This document shows, piece by piece, positions 53,070 through 62,340 of a stretch of DNA of 64,000 nt. The notes under the pieces were generated by a model. That model saw nothing but the letters and a program-made list of their open reading frames with translations, was not told where the DNA came from and searched no databases. Origin of the DNA: Salegentibacter mishustinae (GTDB taxonomy: Bacteria; Bacteroidota; Bacteroidia; Flavobacteriales; Flavobacteriaceae); contig NZ_LLKN01000003.1 of assembly GCF_002900095.1 (NCBI RefSeq), positions 124,001 to 188,000 of the forward strand, in the 5' to 3' direction. The stretch's first letter is position 1. Every line of letters starts with the position of its first letter. The position numbers and the translations under genes are program-made.

Positions 53070-53651
53070 TTGAAAAAACTACTACTCCCCCTATTACTTG
53101 CATTTTTTAGTCTGAGCGCTTTTTCACAAACCCAAAATGAAGTTCGCCTCTATTTTGGAATAACGGATAGCAAATTATTAAGAGGTGAAGAAATCGCCGG
53201 TGGTGGCAGTTCTGATATTGAAAATTCTTATGAATTTGGATTTCGATATTTGCTCGAAGTGACCGATAATTTAGCTCTGGAAACAGGACTTAACTACTGG
53301 AAAGGCGATGTAGTAATTAATTCTGCGCTCCCCAGGCCGGGCGAAACTTCTAGCTCGCAAGAATTGCAAACTACTTCAATTCCTATTTTTGCCAATTATA
53401 CTTTTTTAGATTATTTCTTTGTAAATGGTGGTCCTGTGATGGATTTTCAAGGTTCAGAGAGTGAATCTGTAGATCCACAAGCGGGCATTGGTGTAGGCTT
53501 TGGCCTTGGCGCACAATATGCATTTAATAAATTTAATATTTATGTAAATCCCAATTTTAGAAGATATGCGGTAATTCCTTTTGAAGAAGAAGATTACCAT
53601 CAAAAACTTACCAGTTTTGGGGTACAGCTAGGGGTTGGCTATAGGTTCTAA
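53070..53651 (+). CDS. Outer-membrane beta-barrel protein, porin-like
   Basis: From a TTG start at 53070 the product is 193 residues with a clean signal peptide (LKKLLLPLLLAFFSLSAFSQ, initiator read as Met). An ATG at 53016 in the same frame adds 18 residues that do not fit a signal peptide, so the later start is preferred. The mature part has alternating hydrophobic/polar strands typical of small barrels: VRLYFGITDSKLLRG, SYEFGFRYLLEVTDNLALET, GIGVGFGLGAQYAFNKFNIY and a final FGVQLGVGYRF with C-terminal Phe. About eight strands are expected. The role is unknown; it stands alone. Confidence 0.75.
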   Translation: MKKLLLPLLLAFFSLSAFSQTQNEVRLYFGITDSKLLRGEEIAGGGSSDIENSYEFGFRYLLEVTDNLALETGLNYWKGDVVINSALPRPGETSSSQELQTTSIPIFANYTFLDYFFVNGGPVMDFQGSESESVDPQAGIGVGFGLGAQYAFNKFNIYVNPNFRRYAVIPFEEEDYHQKLTSFGVQLGVGYRF

Positions 53652-53785
53652 TTAATTTATAGTTTAATACAAAACTTGCTCATTTTCCTGTAAAATCGTA
53701 AAATTACAAGCGAAAGTGAAAAATTGATTAATATAAATTCAACCAAAACCTTAAAAATAGGTTTCATCATATACTTCATAGCTGA

Positions 53786-55273
53786 ATGGAAAACCAAGAC
53801 CCGTCTCAAACTGAACAAATTCCTACTAATAAAGAACTCGGTATTTGGCCGGCATTAACTCCCGTTTTTGCGCTTATTGCAATGCTTGCTTTTAATGTAT
53901 TTGTGTTTGGAGACGATGCACTAAGTGGTTCCAATCAGTTTGTTTTATTATTGGGTGGCGCTGTCGCTGCTGTTGTGGGCTACTTCAATAATGTGGAATA
54001 CGATAAAATGATAGATGAAGTTGCCGGGAATATTCAAAGTACGGCCGGTGCTATTCTTATTCTTTTAATGGTAGGAGCTCTGGCAGGAACCTGGCTTATT
54101 TCAGGGATTATTCCTACTATGATCTACTACGGATTACAAATATTAAATCCTACTATCTTTTTAGCCGCCTGTGTAATTATTTGTGCCGTGATCTCAGTTG
54201 CCACGGGTAGTAGCTGGACTACTTCAGCAACCGTGGGTATTGCATTAATAGGAATAGCTGAAGCTTTAGGGATCTCGGTAGGGATGACAGCAGGAGCAAT
54301 TCTTTCCGGGGCATATTTCGGAGATAAATTATCACCTTTAAGTGATACTACCAACCTTGCTCCTGCTATGGCGGGAACAGATTTGTTTACACATATTCGC
54401 TATATGACCCTAACTACGGTTCCTACTATTACTATTACACTTATAATCTTCGTTATCATCGGTTTTAATTTAGATACTACAGGAACTACAGACACTTCTG
54501 CCATCCTGGCCTCTATTGAAAAATCGTTTACAATTAGCCCCTGGCTTTTTCTTGTTCCGGCAATAGTAATCGCATTGATTGTTAAAAAAACTTCACCTTT
54601 AATCGCTTTATTACTGGGAACACTTTTGGGTGCAGCCGCTGCCTTATTCTTTCAACCGGGAATTGTAGCGCAAATAGCAGGAACTACAGATCTTAATTTT
54701 ATAAGCGGTTACCGTGGAGTTATGCAGGCAATTACCGTAGATACTGCAATAGAAACCGATAATAAAAACTTGAATGACCTATTTTCTTCAGGAGGAATGG
54801 CGGGAATGCTGGGAACTATCTGGCTAATTATTTGTGCGATGGTTTTTGGCGGAATTATGGAAGCAATTGGTGCCCTGGCTAGAATTAGTAAAGCTTTACT
54901 GAATCTATTCCATACCACCTTTGGTTTATTCGCCAGTACTGTTTTTAGCTGTTTGGCTCTAAACGCTACTGCTTCAGATCAATATTTAGCAATTGTAGTT
55001 CCGGGAAAAATGTTCGCTAAAGCTTACCGCGATAAAGGTCTTGCTCCAGAAAACCTGAGTAGAGCCTTAGAAGATTCGGGAACGGTAACTTCGGTGCTAA
55101 TTCCCTGGAATACCTGTGGTGCATATCACAGCGGTGTTCTTGGTGTTCCTACACTAAGTTACGCGGGCTATGCCTTCTTTAATTATTTAAGTCCGTTTAT
55201 GACCTTACTTTTTGCTGCTTTCGGCATTAAAATCAAGGAATTAAGTCAATCTGCGAAAACTCAAACGGCTTAA
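53786..55273 (+). CDS. nhaC: Na+/H+ antiporter NhaC family protein
   Basis: A 495-residue inner-membrane protein with about eleven predicted helices and NhaC-family signatures: GYFNNVEYDKMIDEVAGNIQ, SVATGSSWTTSATVGIALIG, GAILSGAYFGDKLSPLSDTT and the C-terminal ATASDQYLAIVVPGKMFAKA and LEDSGTVTSVLIPWNTCGA. It expels sodium in exchange for protons, consistent with a marine or saline habitat and with the osmotic genes earlier in the window. Some family members exchange malate/lactate; the sequence does not exclude that. Single gene with its own upstream region. Confidence 0.93.
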   Translation: MENQDPSQTEQIPTNKELGIWPALTPVFALIAMLAFNVFVFGDDALSGSNQFVLLLGGAVAAVVGYFNNVEYDKMIDEVAGNIQSTAGAILILLMVGALAGTWLISGIIPTMIYYGLQILNPTIFLAACVIICAVISVATGSSWTTSATVGIALIGIAEALGISVGMTAGAILSGAYFGDKLSPLSDTTNLAPAMAGTDLFTHIRYMTLTTVPTITITLIIFVIIGFNLDTTGTTDTSAILASIEKSFTISPWLFLVPAIVIALIVKKTSPLIALLLGTLLGAAAALFFQPGIVAQIAGTTDLNFISGYRGVMQAITVDTAIETDNKNLNDLFSSGGMAGMLGTIWLIICAMVFGGIMEAIGALARISKALLNLFHTTFGLFASTVFSCLALNATASDQYLAIVVPGKMFAKAYRDKGLAPENLSRALEDSGTVTSVLIPWNTCGAYHSGVLGVPTLSYAGYAFFNYLSPFMTLLFAAFGIKIKELSQSAKTQTA

Positions 55274-55405
55274 AACTTCAGCAATAATAGGCATTAAAAC
55301 TGTTAAATAGGAGTTTTCTATTCATTTTAGAAAAACCTATAAACAAAACTTATTCTTAGATAGTATTTTAAAATTTCAATAACTTTTTTCAGCGAGAACT
55401 TTCCC

Positions 55406-55413
55406 TAAATTTG
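55406..55413 (+). promoter_or_regulatory. Candidate -7 promoter box for the peroxiredoxin operon
   Basis: TAAATTTG matches the Bacteroidota -7 consensus TAnnTTTG and lies 46 bases before the peroxiredoxin start, an ordinary leader length. Confidence 0.5.
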
Positions 55414-55458
55414 TACTCGAATTACAATAAAAGTTAAACCAATAAAAACAAAATTTAT

Positions 55459-56097
55459 ATGTCATTAGTAGGAAAAAAGTTTCCAAACTTAAGCGTAAAT
55501 GCAATGGATGAAATGGGTGATACATTTCAACTAAATATTTTAGAAGAAGCCCAGAAAAACAAGAAAAAAGTATTGCTATTCTGGTACCCAAAAGATTTCA
55601 CCTTTGTTTGCCCTACAGAATTACACGCTTTCCAAAAAGCAGCTGAAGAATTTGAAAAAAGAAATGTAATGGTAGTTGGAGCTTCTTGTGATACTCCAGA
55701 AGTACATTTTGCCTGGTTAAATACTCCAAAAGATAACGGAGGAATTGAAGGCGTAAAATATCCAATCCTTGCAGATTCTAACAGAAACCTAAGTTCCCGT
55801 CTTGGAATTCTAGATATTACCGGAGAATCTTATGATGAAGAAACCGGAGATGTTACTCTAGAAGGAGACAACGTAACTTACCGTGCTACTTACCTTATTG
55901 ATGAGGAAGGAAAAATCTTCCACGAAGGTGTAAACGATATGCCACTAGGTAGAAACGTAGCAGAATTCTTAAGACTTGTAGATGCTTACACTCACGTACA
56001 GGAAAAAGGTGAGGTTTGTCCTGCAAACTGGGAAGAAGGTAAAGATGCAATGAATGCCGATAGAGACGGAGTTGCTTCTTACCTAAGCTTAAACTAA
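55459..56097 (+). CDS. 2-Cys peroxiredoxin (AhpC/Prx1 type)
   Basis: This 212-residue thioredoxin-fold enzyme reduces hydrogen peroxide and alkyl hydroperoxides. The peroxidatic Cys is residue 51 in FTFVCPTELHAF, and the resolving Cys is 187 in GEVCPANWEEG, so it is a typical 2-Cys protein. GVNDMPLGRNVAEFLRLVDA agrees with the AhpC/Prx1 group. A thioredoxin gene begins 22 bases after its stop and probably supplies reducing power, with DUF6952 and thiol peroxidase genes next in line. Confidence 0.95.
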   Translation: MSLVGKKFPNLSVNAMDEMGDTFQLNILEEAQKNKKKVLLFWYPKDFTFVCPTELHAFQKAAEEFEKRNVMVVGASCDTPEVHFAWLNTPKDNGGIEGVKYPILADSNRNLSSRLGILDITGESYDEETGDVTLEGDNVTYRATYLIDEEGKIFHEGVNDMPLGRNVAEFLRLVDAYTHVQEKGEVCPANWEEGKDAMNADRDGVASYLSLN

Positions 56098-56119
56098 GAA
56101 AAAAGGGAAAGAGATTGTT

Positions 56120-56434
56120 ATGATAAAAGAATTAGAACAAGATAATTTAAACGAAATAGTTTCTGATAACGAAACCGTTGTGGTACAGTATATGGCCGGA
56201 TGGTGCGGTAACTGCCGATTAATGAAGCCTAAATTCAAGAAATTAGCTTCAGAAAATGAGAACGCAACGTTCTTGATGGTAGATGCTGAGAAATATCCGG
56301 AATCCAGAAAACTGGCTAAGGTAGATAACCTACCAACTTTTGCCACTTTCAAAAACGGAAGTTTCGTTAATCAGGTACAAACTAACAAATTTGAACCTCT
56401 AAAAGACCTAGTAAATGAAGTTACCAGTAATTAA
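56120..56434 (+). CDS. Thioredoxin family protein
   Basis: A 104-residue thioredoxin-fold protein with active site WCGNC in QYMAGWCGNCRLMKPKFKK, in place of the classical WCGPC, and the cis-Pro loop VDNLPTFATFKNG. The Asn instead of Pro should change the redox potential. No signal peptide is present, so it acts in the cytoplasm, presumably as electron donor to the peroxiredoxin encoded 22 bases upstream. Its 3' end overlaps the next gene by 20 bases. Confidence 0.92.
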   Translation: MIKELEQDNLNEIVSDNETVVVQYMAGWCGNCRLMKPKFKKLASENENATFLMVDAEKYPESRKLAKVDNLPTFATFKNGSFVNQVQTNKFEPLKDLVNEVTSN

Positions 56435-56663
56435 ACATTTAGCACGCGAGAACGAAGCTCAAAAACTGGAACATACCATAGAAGTACTTGAAAGCTATAC
56501 TGAACATCGTTCGGTAAAAGACGAGGAAATGGATGTGATAGGTGAATTGATCTCGAACTTATGCGGAGCTGTAGAAGTTAAGCATTCTATTGATGGTGGA
56601 ACGCCAGAAAAGGATGCCTGTAACAACTTTATGCAAAAAGTAGTTGGTTCTATAGACCGTTAG
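56415..56663 (+). CDS. DUF6952 family protein
   Basis: An 82-residue protein recognised as DUF6952 by MKLPVIKHLARENEAQKLEH and the pattern TEHRSVKDEEMDVIGELISN, with one Cys in LCGAVEVKHSI and another in KDACNNFMQKVVGSI. It overlaps the thioredoxin gene by 20 bases, so translation is coupled. The function is unknown; constant pairing with a peroxiredoxin and thioredoxin suggests a part in thiol redox control. Confidence 0.8.
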   Translation: MKLPVIKHLARENEAQKLEHTIEVLESYTEHRSVKDEEMDVIGELISNLCGAVEVKHSIDGGTPEKDACNNFMQKVVGSIDR

Positions 56664-56689
56664 GAAATCGCGTTTTTATTATAATTTAT

Positions 56690-56726
56690 AAAGGGCTGTC
56701 TTATATTTAGGCAGCCCTTTGTTTTT
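56690..56726 (+). terminator. Terminator after the DUF6952 gene
   Basis: AAAGGGCTGTC pairs with GGCAGCCCTTT (one G-U pair) across a nine-base loop, followed by GTTTTT. Confidence 0.85.
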
Positions 56727-56794
56727 ATGATAATTTTAGTAAATCCCTAAAACAGATGTTCTAAATTTATCAAACCAATCTAATAGTAATATCC

Positions 56795-57295
56795 ATGTCG
56801 CAAATAACATTAAAAGGTGAAAAAATAAACACCTATGGCAGCTTACCCGAAAAAGGCGAAAGAGCTCCCCATTTTGAACTTATTAAATCTGATCTTAGTA
56901 CCGCAACTTTAAACGATTTTAAAGGAAAGCGGGTTATTTTAAATATCTTCCCCAGTATAGACACCGGGGTGTGTGCAACTTCAGTTAGAAAATTTAATGA
57001 AAAAGCTACCGGTCTGGATAATACCGTGGTACTTTGTATCTCAAGAGATTTACCTTTTGCTCAAAAACGTTTTGTAAATGACGAGGGTTTAGAGAATGTC
57101 ATCAATCTATCAGATTTTAGAGATAGAAACTTCGGAAAAGATTACGGCCTGGAAATTATGGATGGCCCTTTTGAGGCTTTACTTTCCCGTGTTGTAATTG
57201 TATTAGATGAAGAAGGCAACGTGATTCACAGCCAACAAGTTCCTGAAATAGGTGAAGAACCAGATTATCTTTCTGCGCTAAAAACCCTTTTATAA
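56795..57295 (+). CDS. tpx: Thiol peroxidase
   Basis: A 166-residue atypical 2-Cys peroxiredoxin of the Tpx class. The peroxidatic Cys is in SIDTGVCATSVRKFNE near residue 60 and the resolving Cys in VVLCISRDLPFAQKRF near 94, with the Tpx-specific arrangement. It reduces lipid and alkyl hydroperoxides with thioredoxin. It follows the AhpC-type peroxiredoxin operon but after a terminator, so it has separate expression. Its stop overlaps the dgkA start by one base (TAATG). Confidence 0.95.
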   Translation: MSQITLKGEKINTYGSLPEKGERAPHFELIKSDLSTATLNDFKGKRVILNIFPSIDTGVCATSVRKFNEKATGLDNTVVLCISRDLPFAQKRFVNDEGLENVINLSDFRDRNFGKDYGLEIMDGPFEALLSRVVIVLDEEGNVIHSQQVPEIGEEPDYLSALKTLL

Positions 57296-57657
57296 TGCGA
57301 GATAGTTTTCTCGGAAAAAGAATAAGAGGAGGCGGCTATGCTATTAAAGGAGCCTGGTTATTACTAAAACACGAGCAAAGCATACAGGTGCAGTTTGCAC
57401 TGGCAATAATTATGTGTATTGCCGGCTATTTCTTTGAAATTACTAAAACCGAATGGATGTTTCAGTTTGTAGCTATAGGCCTGGTGATGACTGCTGAAGG
57501 TTTGAATTCCGGTTTGGAAGCTATGGCAGATTTTGTACATCCAGATTTTCATAGTAAAATAGGCCATATTAAAGATATTGCGGCAGGAGCGGTTTTTATA
57601 GCAGCTATAATTGCGGTAATTATAGGTGCATTTATTTACTTTCCCTACATTTTTTAA
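57295..57657 (+). CDS. dgkA: Diacylglycerol kinase family protein (DgkA-like)
   Basis: A 120-residue inner-membrane protein with three helices, about residues 34-48, 54-70 and 96-118. The DgkA/undecaprenol kinase signature is seen in GRLKHEQ-like LLLKHEQSIQVQFALA, VMTAEGLNSGLEAMADFV with the catalytic Glu, and HIKDIAAGAVFIAAI. The family phosphorylates diacylglycerol or undecaprenol for lipid and wall recycling; which one cannot be read. It is coupled to tpx by overlapping stop and start codons, a gene pair common in Flavobacteriia. Confidence 0.9.
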   Translation: MRDSFLGKRIRGGGYAIKGAWLLLKHEQSIQVQFALAIIMCIAGYFFEITKTEWMFQFVAIGLVMTAEGLNSGLEAMADFVHPDFHSKIGHIKDIAAGAVFIAAIIAVIIGAFIYFPYIF

Positions 57658-57830
57658 AATAAATTATAGTCTAGCTTTCAGAACCTAAGGCACTTAAATT
57701 CTGAATTATTTTCAGCGCTACTTCTCAAAAAATAATTGCTTAGATTTGAACGTTTAAGCTAATAAAATAACCTCCTCTAAACTGAAGTCAATTTTCTTTA
57801 TTTTAGAAGGGGCTAATTTGTATTTTTGCT

Positions 57831-57838
57831 CAAAATCC
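57831..57838 (+). promoter_or_regulatory. Candidate -7 promoter box for ftsK
   Basis: TATTTTTG fits TAnnTTTG and lies 13 bases before the ATG at 57851. It overlaps the beginning of a longer possible frame (57818), which supports the shorter ftsK start. Confidence 0.45.
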
Positions 57839-57850
57839 TTCAAATCATCT

Positions 57851-60223
57851 ATGGCCAAAAAGAAAACCAGGACTAAAACAAACACCGGGAAAAAGTCGAC
57901 TAAATTTTCCTTCAAACTTAACCGGCAACAAAAGGTAGTTTTAGGTAGTTTTTTAATGTTATTCGGCCTGGCTTTAAGTGTGGCATTCATCTCATTTTTA
58001 TTCAATTGGGAGGTAGACCAAAGCACGCTTGGTGAATTCTCAAATCGCGAAGTAGAAACCAAAAACTGGCTAAGCAAATTTGGCGCTTCAGTTAGTGACT
58101 TTTTTATGTATAAAGGATTTGGCGTTGCTGCTTTTATCTTCTCAATTTTAGTAAGCTACAGCGGATTTCATCTTTTTCTTGGTGTAAAATCTACCAAACT
58201 AAGAGAATCCTGGTTTTGGGGTATTTTAATTATGTTATGGCTAGCTATTTTCTTCGGATTTTTCGCTGTTAACAACCCATTATTAGGCGGAAGAATAGGT
58301 TATGAAATGAATGATTTTCTTCAGGATTATTTAGGTTTCTTCGGTACTATTTTATTAATGCTATTCCTGTTTATTGCCTATTTAAGCTTAAGATTAAAAC
58401 TAACCCCCGAATTGATTGGCGGTTTTGTAAAGTCTAAGAAAGAAAGCCTGAACAAAGAATTTCAATCAAATAAAGAAGAAATTTCAGCTACCGAAGAAGA
58501 AACTGACTGGAAAGAACAAGTTGCCCCAAAACAGGAAAAACCTGCCGAAAAAAATTCCGCAGAAATAAAACTGGAAAAAACACTTCCAAAAGAAGAAACC
58601 CCTACTCCTTCGCCTAAACCTGCAAAGAAAGAAGAGAGCGGCGAAGTGGAAATGGAAGTAGAAACTACCGAAGAAGAGGAAGTAGAAGAAGATAAGATCA
58701 GCAATAAGATCGTTAAAGATTTTGGGGAGTTTGATCCTACTTTAGAATTAAGTAATTATAAATTCCCTACCCTGGAATTGCTCCAGGAATATGGTGGCGG
58801 TATTACGGTAGACCAGGAAGAACTAGAGGAACATAAAAACCGGATTGTAGATACGCTTAAAAATTACAAAATTGAGATCGCGCAAATTAAAGCTACGGTT
58901 GGCCCAACGGTAACCTTATACGAAATTGTACCTGAAGCGGGAATTAGGATCTCAAAAATTAAGAACCTGGAAGACGATATCGCGCTTTCCCTTTCGGCAT
59001 TGGGTATTCGAATTATTGCGCCAATTCCGGGTAAAGGGACTATAGGTATAGAGGTTCCCAATAAAAATTCTACCATTGTTTCTATGCGTTCGGTGATCGC
59101 TTCACCTAAATTCCAGAATGCCGAGATGGAATTACCAATGGCTTTGGGTAAAACTATTTCTAACGAAACCTTTGTGGTAGACCTTGCAAAAATGCCGCAT
59201 ATGCTTATGGCCGGTGCTACAGGCCAGGGTAAATCGGTTGGATTAAATGCTATATTAACTTCATTACTTTACAGCAAGCATCCTGCTGAAGTAAAATTTG
59301 TACTGGTAGATCCTAAAAAAGTAGAGCTTACGCTTTTTAATAAAATTGAACGTCATTATCTCGCAAAACTACCAGATTCAGGTGACGCTATTATTACTGA
59401 TAATACCAAGGTGATTAACACATTGAATTCACTTTGTATTGAAATGGATGATCGTTACGAACTTCTTAAAGACGCGATGGTTCGTAACATTAAAGAATAC
59501 AATGTTAAGTTTAAAGCCAGGAAACTGAACCCGGAAAACGGACATAAATTCCTACCTTATATTGTTCTGGTGGTAGATGAATTTGCCGATTTAATAATGA
59601 CTGCCGGAAAAGAGGTAGAAACCCCTATTGCCCGTTTAGCACAATTAGCCCGTGCAATTGGTATTCACTTAATTATTGCTACCCAAAGACCTTCGGTAAA
59701 CGTAATTACCGGTATTATAAAAGCTAACTTCCCGGCGAGAATTGCCTTTAGGGTAACCTCTAAAATAGATTCCAGAACCATTTTAGATGGCCAGGGAGCC
59801 GATCAGTTAATTGGTCGCGGAGATATGCTTTTCACCCAGGGAAATGAATTAAAGCGTTTACAATGTGCTTTTGTAGACACCCCTGAAGTTGATAAAATAA
59901 CAGAGTTCATAGGTTCTCAAAAAGCTTATCCAGAAGCGCATCAACTTCCTGCCTATGAAGCAGATGATAGTGGCACAGGTGTTGATATAGATGTAAGTGA
60001 AAGAGATAAACTCTTTAGGGAAGCTGCCGAAGTGATCGTTACCGCTCAACAAGGCTCGGCTTCTTTGCTGCAACGTAAACTGAAACTTGGTTACAACCGC
60101 GCCGGTAGGATCATAGATCAATTAGAAGCGGCGGGAATTGTAGGACCTTTTGAAGGAAGTAAAGCCAGGCAGGTTTTAGTTACAGATCTTGCAGCCTTAG
60201 ATCAATTATTAAATGAAGAATAA
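57851..60223 (+). CDS. ftsK: DNA translocase FtsK
   Basis: From 57851 (MAKKKTRTKTNTGKK) the protein has 790 residues. An in-frame ATG at 57818 precedes the likely promoter and adds non-conserved residues. Four or five membrane helices fill residues 25-190, then an acidic, Pro/Glu-rich linker (about 195-290), the motor with Walker A ATGQGKSVGLNAIL near 455-465 and Walker B VLVVDEFADLI, and the C-terminal winged-helix gamma domain (ASLLQRKLKLGYNRAGRIID). FtsK pumps chromosome ends to the septum and activates XerCD recombination at dif. It leads the run ftsK-lolA-lptF-ribB. Confidence 0.96.
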   Translation: MAKKKTRTKTNTGKKSTKFSFKLNRQQKVVLGSFLMLFGLALSVAFISFLFNWEVDQSTLGEFSNREVETKNWLSKFGASVSDFFMYKGFGVAAFIFSILVSYSGFHLFLGVKSTKLRESWFWGILIMLWLAIFFGFFAVNNPLLGGRIGYEMNDFLQDYLGFFGTILLMLFLFIAYLSLRLKLTPELIGGFVKSKKESLNKEFQSNKEEISATEEETDWKEQVAPKQEKPAEKNSAEIKLEKTLPKEETPTPSPKPAKKEESGEVEMEVETTEEEEVEEDKISNKIVKDFGEFDPTLELSNYKFPTLELLQEYGGGITVDQEELEEHKNRIVDTLKNYKIEIAQIKATVGPTVTLYEIVPEAGIRISKIKNLEDDIALSLSALGIRIIAPIPGKGTIGIEVPNKNSTIVSMRSVIASPKFQNAEMELPMALGKTISNETFVVDLAKMPHMLMAGATGQGKSVGLNAILTSLLYSKHPAEVKFVLVDPKKVELTLFNKIERHYLAKLPDSGDAIITDNTKVINTLNSLCIEMDDRYELLKDAMVRNIKEYNVKFKARKLNPENGHKFLPYIVLVVDEFADLIMTAGKEVETPIARLAQLARAIGIHLIIATQRPSVNVITGIIKANFPARIAFRVTSKIDSRTILDGQGADQLIGRGDMLFTQGNELKRLQCAFVDTPEVDKITEFIGSQKAYPEAHQLPAYEADDSGTGVDIDVSERDKLFREAAEVIVTAQQGSASLLQRKLKLGYNRAGRIIDQLEAAGIVGPFEGSKARQVLVTDLAALDQLLNEE

Positions 60224-60239
60224 ACACCTAATTACTAAA

Positions 60240-60881
60240 ATGAAAAAATTAATTTTTATCACGCTCGCTATTTTCACCATAAGCTTGCAGGCACAAAATT
60301 CTAAAAAAGCCGAAAACCTTCTTAATGAAGTTTCTTCTAAGGTTAAAACCTACGATAATATGGTGATCGACTTTAAATATAGTCTTCAAAATAATGCTGC
60401 CAATGTAAACCAGGAAACACGTGGCGATGTTAGCATAAAAGGAGAGAAATATGTATTAAACCTAATGGGAACTACCCAAATGTTTGATGGGAAGAAAGTC
60501 TACACTATAATTCCGGAAGATGAGGAGATTAATATTTCTACCTATGTTGAAGAGGAAGAAAATAATATTACTCCTTCAAAAATGTTTAGCTTTTATGAAG
60601 AAGGTTATAACTACGAAATGGACGTTGTTAAAAATGTAAATGGGCGCAATATTCAATACGTAAAATTAACTCCAAAAGATAGCAATGCCGAGGTTAAGAA
60701 TATTTTATTGGGTATAGATAGCCAAACCAAGCATATTTACAACCTAATCCAAACCCAGGATAACGATACAAAAATTACTATTACTGTAAAAAGCTTTAAA
60801 ACCGACCAGGAGCTGGCTAAAAACCTTTTTACTTTTGAAGAAGCTCGTTACGAAGATTTTTACATTAATAGATTAGACTAA
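60240..60881 (+). CDS. lolA: Outer membrane lipoprotein carrier LolA
   Basis: The start at 60240 (MKKLIFITLAIFTISLQAQ) gives a 213-residue periplasmic protein with a clean signal peptide; an ATG at 60213 would overlap ftsK. The body shows LolA features: KAENLLNEVSSKVKTYDNMV, DFKYSL, QMFDGKKVYTIIPEDEEIN, and a C-terminal sheet ITITVKSFKTDQELAKNLFT. It carries lipoproteins from the inner to the outer membrane, a key step in an organism with as many lipoproteins as seen here. It lies 16 bases after ftsK and one base before the permease gene. Confidence 0.92.
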   Translation: MKKLIFITLAIFTISLQAQNSKKAENLLNEVSSKVKTYDNMVIDFKYSLQNNAANVNQETRGDVSIKGEKYVLNLMGTTQMFDGKKVYTIIPEDEEINISTYVEEEENNITPSKMFSFYEEGYNYEMDVVKNVNGRNIQYVKLTPKDSNAEVKNILLGIDSQTKHIYNLIQTQDNDTKITITVKSFKTDQELAKNLFTFEEARYEDFYINRLD

Positions 60882-60882
60882 G

Positions 60883-62331
60883 TTGAAAATACTAGACCGG
60901 TACATACTCACCAGTTACTTAAAAACATTTTTTTCAGTTTTTATTATTCTTATGTTCATCTTTGTACTCCAAACCATTTGGCTGTACATAGGTGAACTGG
61001 CGGGAAAAGATTTGGATACAGAAATTATTCTAAAATTCCTTCTCTACTTTTCTCCTAAACTGGTGCCACTGGTTCTACCGCTTACCATCCTGCTTACCTC
61101 CATCATGACTTTTGGTAATTTTGCCGAAAATTATGAGTTCGCAGCTATGAAATCTTCGGGGATTTCCCTGCAACGAGCAATGCGTAGCTTAACCGTTTTT
61201 ATTCTATTGGTTAGTGTTACCGCCTTCTTTTTTGCAAATAATGTAATTCCTGCCGCAGAATATAAATCTATAAATCTTCGGAAAAACATTGCCAAATTAA
61301 AACCGGCAATGGCTATTACCGAAGGGGTTTTCAACGATCTTGGAACTATTAATATTAAAGTTGAAGATAAAAGTGGTGATAACGGCCAATATCTTACCGA
61401 TGTGATTATTCATAAGAAAACAAATCGCAGTGGTAATTTTACCGTAATTAAAGCCGAAGAAGGAGAATTGGTAGGAAGTACAGATTCTGATGTGCTTTCG
61501 CTTATTTTGAAAGACGGTAATTATTACGACGAAGTTCAAGCTTCAGATTATTCTAAAAGAAGGAACAAACCTTATCTAAAAAGTTATTTTGATGAATATA
61601 CCATAAACCTGGATTTATCTGATTTTAATAATGTAGACCTGGAAGATGAAAGTTACAGCAATACCCAGGGTATGCTGAATATATCTGAACTGCGCCAGAG
61701 TATAGATTCCTTTGCTACTTCGCATAACGAAAAGAAAAGAGCTTTAACCGAAAATATGTACCAGCGTACAAATTTTGATAATATTGCGGTGAATTTAAAC
61801 CCTTCAGATTCTATTAAGGAAATAGAAAATACCATCCTGGAAGAATACGATACTTATCAGGCGGTGCAAATTGTTAACTTATCGCTTGGCTCTGTAAATG
61901 GAGCACTTTCACACCTTAATATTAAAAAATCTGAATTAAAGAATTCTACCAAGCAACTTAATAAATTCGAGATAGCATTACACGAAAAATATGTTTTAGC
62001 AATAGCCTGTATAGTGCTCTTTTTTGTAGGTGCCCCATTAGGTGCAATTATTAGAAAAGGAGGAATGGGATTACCAATGGTGGTTGCAATTCTACTTTTT
62101 CTAACTTATCACTTTATAGGAATATTTGCTAAAAACAGTGCAGAAGATGGTAGTATTAGTCCGTTTATGGCTACCTGGCTTTCAACACTCATTATGCTTC
62201 CGCTAGGAATCTACCTCACATACCGGGCTACTACAGATCAGGGACTTTTTGCTTTCGACAATATTACCGAACCTATAAGAAAAGCGCTCAAAAAAGCTGG
62301 TATTATTAAGCCGAAAAGAAAAATAGATTAA
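60883..62331 (+). CDS. LptF/LptG-family LPS export permease
   Basis: A 482-residue inner-membrane protein starting at TTG 60883, one base after the lolA stop. The N-terminal helices (KILDRYILTSYLKTFFSVFI, APKLVPLVLPLTILLTSIM-like YFSPKLVPLVLPLTILL) and C-terminal helices (IACIVLFFVGAPLGAIIRKG, LPMVVAILLFLTYHFIGIFA) enclose a large periplasmic beta domain with an insertion at about residues 225-350, longer than in proteobacteria. LptF/G with LptB extract lipopolysaccharide from the inner membrane. The sequence does not separate F from G. It is linked to lolA, both serving the outer membrane. Confidence 0.93.
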   Translation: MKILDRYILTSYLKTFFSVFIILMFIFVLQTIWLYIGELAGKDLDTEIILKFLLYFSPKLVPLVLPLTILLTSIMTFGNFAENYEFAAMKSSGISLQRAMRSLTVFILLVSVTAFFFANNVIPAAEYKSINLRKNIAKLKPAMAITEGVFNDLGTINIKVEDKSGDNGQYLTDVIIHKKTNRSGNFTVIKAEEGELVGSTDSDVLSLILKDGNYYDEVQASDYSKRRNKPYLKSYFDEYTINLDLSDFNNVDLEDESYSNTQGMLNISELRQSIDSFATSHNEKKRALTENMYQRTNFDNIAVNLNPSDSIKEIENTILEEYDTYQAVQIVNLSLGSVNGALSHLNIKKSELKNSTKQLNKFEIALHEKYVLAIACIVLFFVGAPLGAIIRKGGMGLPMVVAILLFLTYHFIGIFAKNSAEDGSISPFMATWLSTLIMLPLGIYLTYRATTDQGLFAFDNITEPIRKALKKAGIIKPKRKID

Positions 62332-62332
62332 A

Positions 62333-62340
62333 TATCTTTG
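62333..62340 (+). promoter_or_regulatory. Candidate -7 promoter box for the riboflavin gene
   Basis: TATCTTTG fits TAnnTTTG exactly and starts two bases after the permease stop codon. The last three bases could be read as a TTG start for the next gene, but a promoter here supports the ATG at 62362 instead. Confidence 0.55.

Noticed and set aside
57818-57850. Upstream ATG for ftsK, adding eleven residues.
   Set aside because: The segment overlaps a likely -7 box, and residues MYFCSKSFKSS are unlike FtsK N-termini; the basic MAKKKTRTKT start is preferred.
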